Shown here: positions 63,373-64,000 of the stretch, piece after piece
Layout: each line of letters begins with the position of its first letter
Numbering within the stretch: position 1 is the stretch's first letter
Assembly: GCA_036365145.1 (NCBI GenBank)
Contig: JAEOAD010000024.1
Location: 14,584,501-14,648,500 of the forward strand
Origin: Orientallactaga sibirica
Taxonomy: Eukaryota > Chordata > Mammalia > Rodentia > Dipodidae
DNA: 64,000 nt
Direction of reading: 5' to 3'
Translations under genes and position numbers: made by a program
The notes under the pieces: generated by a model
Seen by the model: the letters and a program-made list of their open reading frames with translations, nothing else
Databases searched by the model: none
Told to the model about the DNA's origin: nothing

Positions 63373-64000
63373 GCAAAGTCATTTTGGATTAATGGCATAA
63401 TAAAACCTGCAGGATGTAACAAAACTCACAGTGAATGAGAAAGGTTCCCTTTGAAAAAGGGGACTTAAGAGTACCAGTGAGGGGCAAACTGATATCACAT
63501 CCCTTCTGACACAACACACTAAGGAAGTCACCTCACCTATTCAGTATCTCTGTTAATCTGAATTTAGCCCTGGGAAAATCAACAAATCTAAATGAAGGGA
63601 CATTGTCACAAGGAAGTGGTCAGGACACAGTATCACTCTCACATGTTTTTATGACATGATGGTTGTCATCATCATGACAGAACTGATGTCACCCAACACC
63701 CCACTACCCCCAACCCTAAGACAACCAAACAAAGAAAACAGAAGAGGGCTGTTCTGGTCTGGATGCCCAACATCTAACCATGACATGATCACAACAGTCT
63801 CACAACTTTGAGGGGAAAGTATTCTTGCTCTTAGATGCCAGATATGATGAATTCAGGGGGAACTCTAAAGATGTCAACAATTTATACTCGAGCATTGAAA
63901 TTTTGGGTTTATGCACTGCACTTTAAATGTAGCTGGAAGATGCTTATTGTTTTGTTTTTGAACTTTCCTGCAGGTTCAGTTTTTCAAAATAAATTTTAAC
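63373..64000. other. Mostly unclassified; possible old L1 3' UTR piece
   Basis: CCAACATCTAACCATGACAT and GATCACAACAGTCTCACAAC at 63768-63805 faintly echo the Lx 3' UTR segment at 61095-61130, but the match is weak. The window ends without another recognised element. Confidence 0.3.

Overview
This is a 64 kb stretch of mammalian, rodent-type nuclear DNA. I find no protein-coding gene that I can support. The main clue to the organism is two abundant SINE families. The first, called 'type A' here, is tRNA-related. It opens GGCTGGAGAGATGGCTTAGC, carries pol III A and B boxes, has a body ending in a CT-rich tract, and closes with an AAATAAATAA tail. The second is a B1 (7SL-derived) family with the CACGCCTTTAATCCCAGCAC head. 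From memory this pairing is typical of jerboas (Dipodidae, e.g. Jaculus). That is recognition, not a database search. Rodent B4 (ID+B1 fusion), B1-dID-like and ID fragments, URR1-like DNA transposons and Lx-type L1 3' UTRs all agree with a rodent. Older pan-mammalian MIR, L2/MIR-like and MLT1/MaLR elements lie beneath them.

Layout. 0-8 kb: repeat-poor DNA (2.3-4.6 kb has no SINE I recognise), then B1, MIR, B4/L1 fragments and a pair of type A SINEs. 8-16 kb: two L1 3' ends in opposite orientation, a B4 split by a SINE, a MIR, an MLT1 LTR split by a DNA transposon, and a 102-bp tandem duplication. 16-26 kb: dense SINE clusters around a SINE-free block (23.3-23.95 kb) with two octamer motifs. 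26-34 kb: an L1 3' UTR, MIR, and scattered SINEs. 34-36 kb: single-copy DNA, then a large inverted repeat whose arms end in CA/TG tracts. 36-48 kb: GGAA microsatellite, SINE clusters, two URR1-like transposons, MaLR LTRs, and unique blocks at 39.7-41.4 and 43.1-43.9 kb; the second holds an exact PBX-PREP/TGIF composite site. 48.9-50.9 kb: the one L1 copy that still shows ORF2 sequence, with target-site duplications. 51-59 kb: mainly unique DNA with MIRs and a few SINEs. 59-64 kb: a MaLR LTR, two L1 3' UTR pieces, and SINEs stacked on one target site.

The window therefore looks intergenic or deep intronic. The information in it is transposon stratigraphy (several nested insertions with readable target-site duplications), structural oddities (inverted repeat, tandem duplications, polypurine tracts) and a few repeat-poor islands that are candidates for conserved regulatory DNA. 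I found no CRISPR array, operon, bacterial or phage element, tRNA or rRNA gene, CpG island or convincing exon. Boundaries of diverged repeats are accurate to roughly 5-30 bp.
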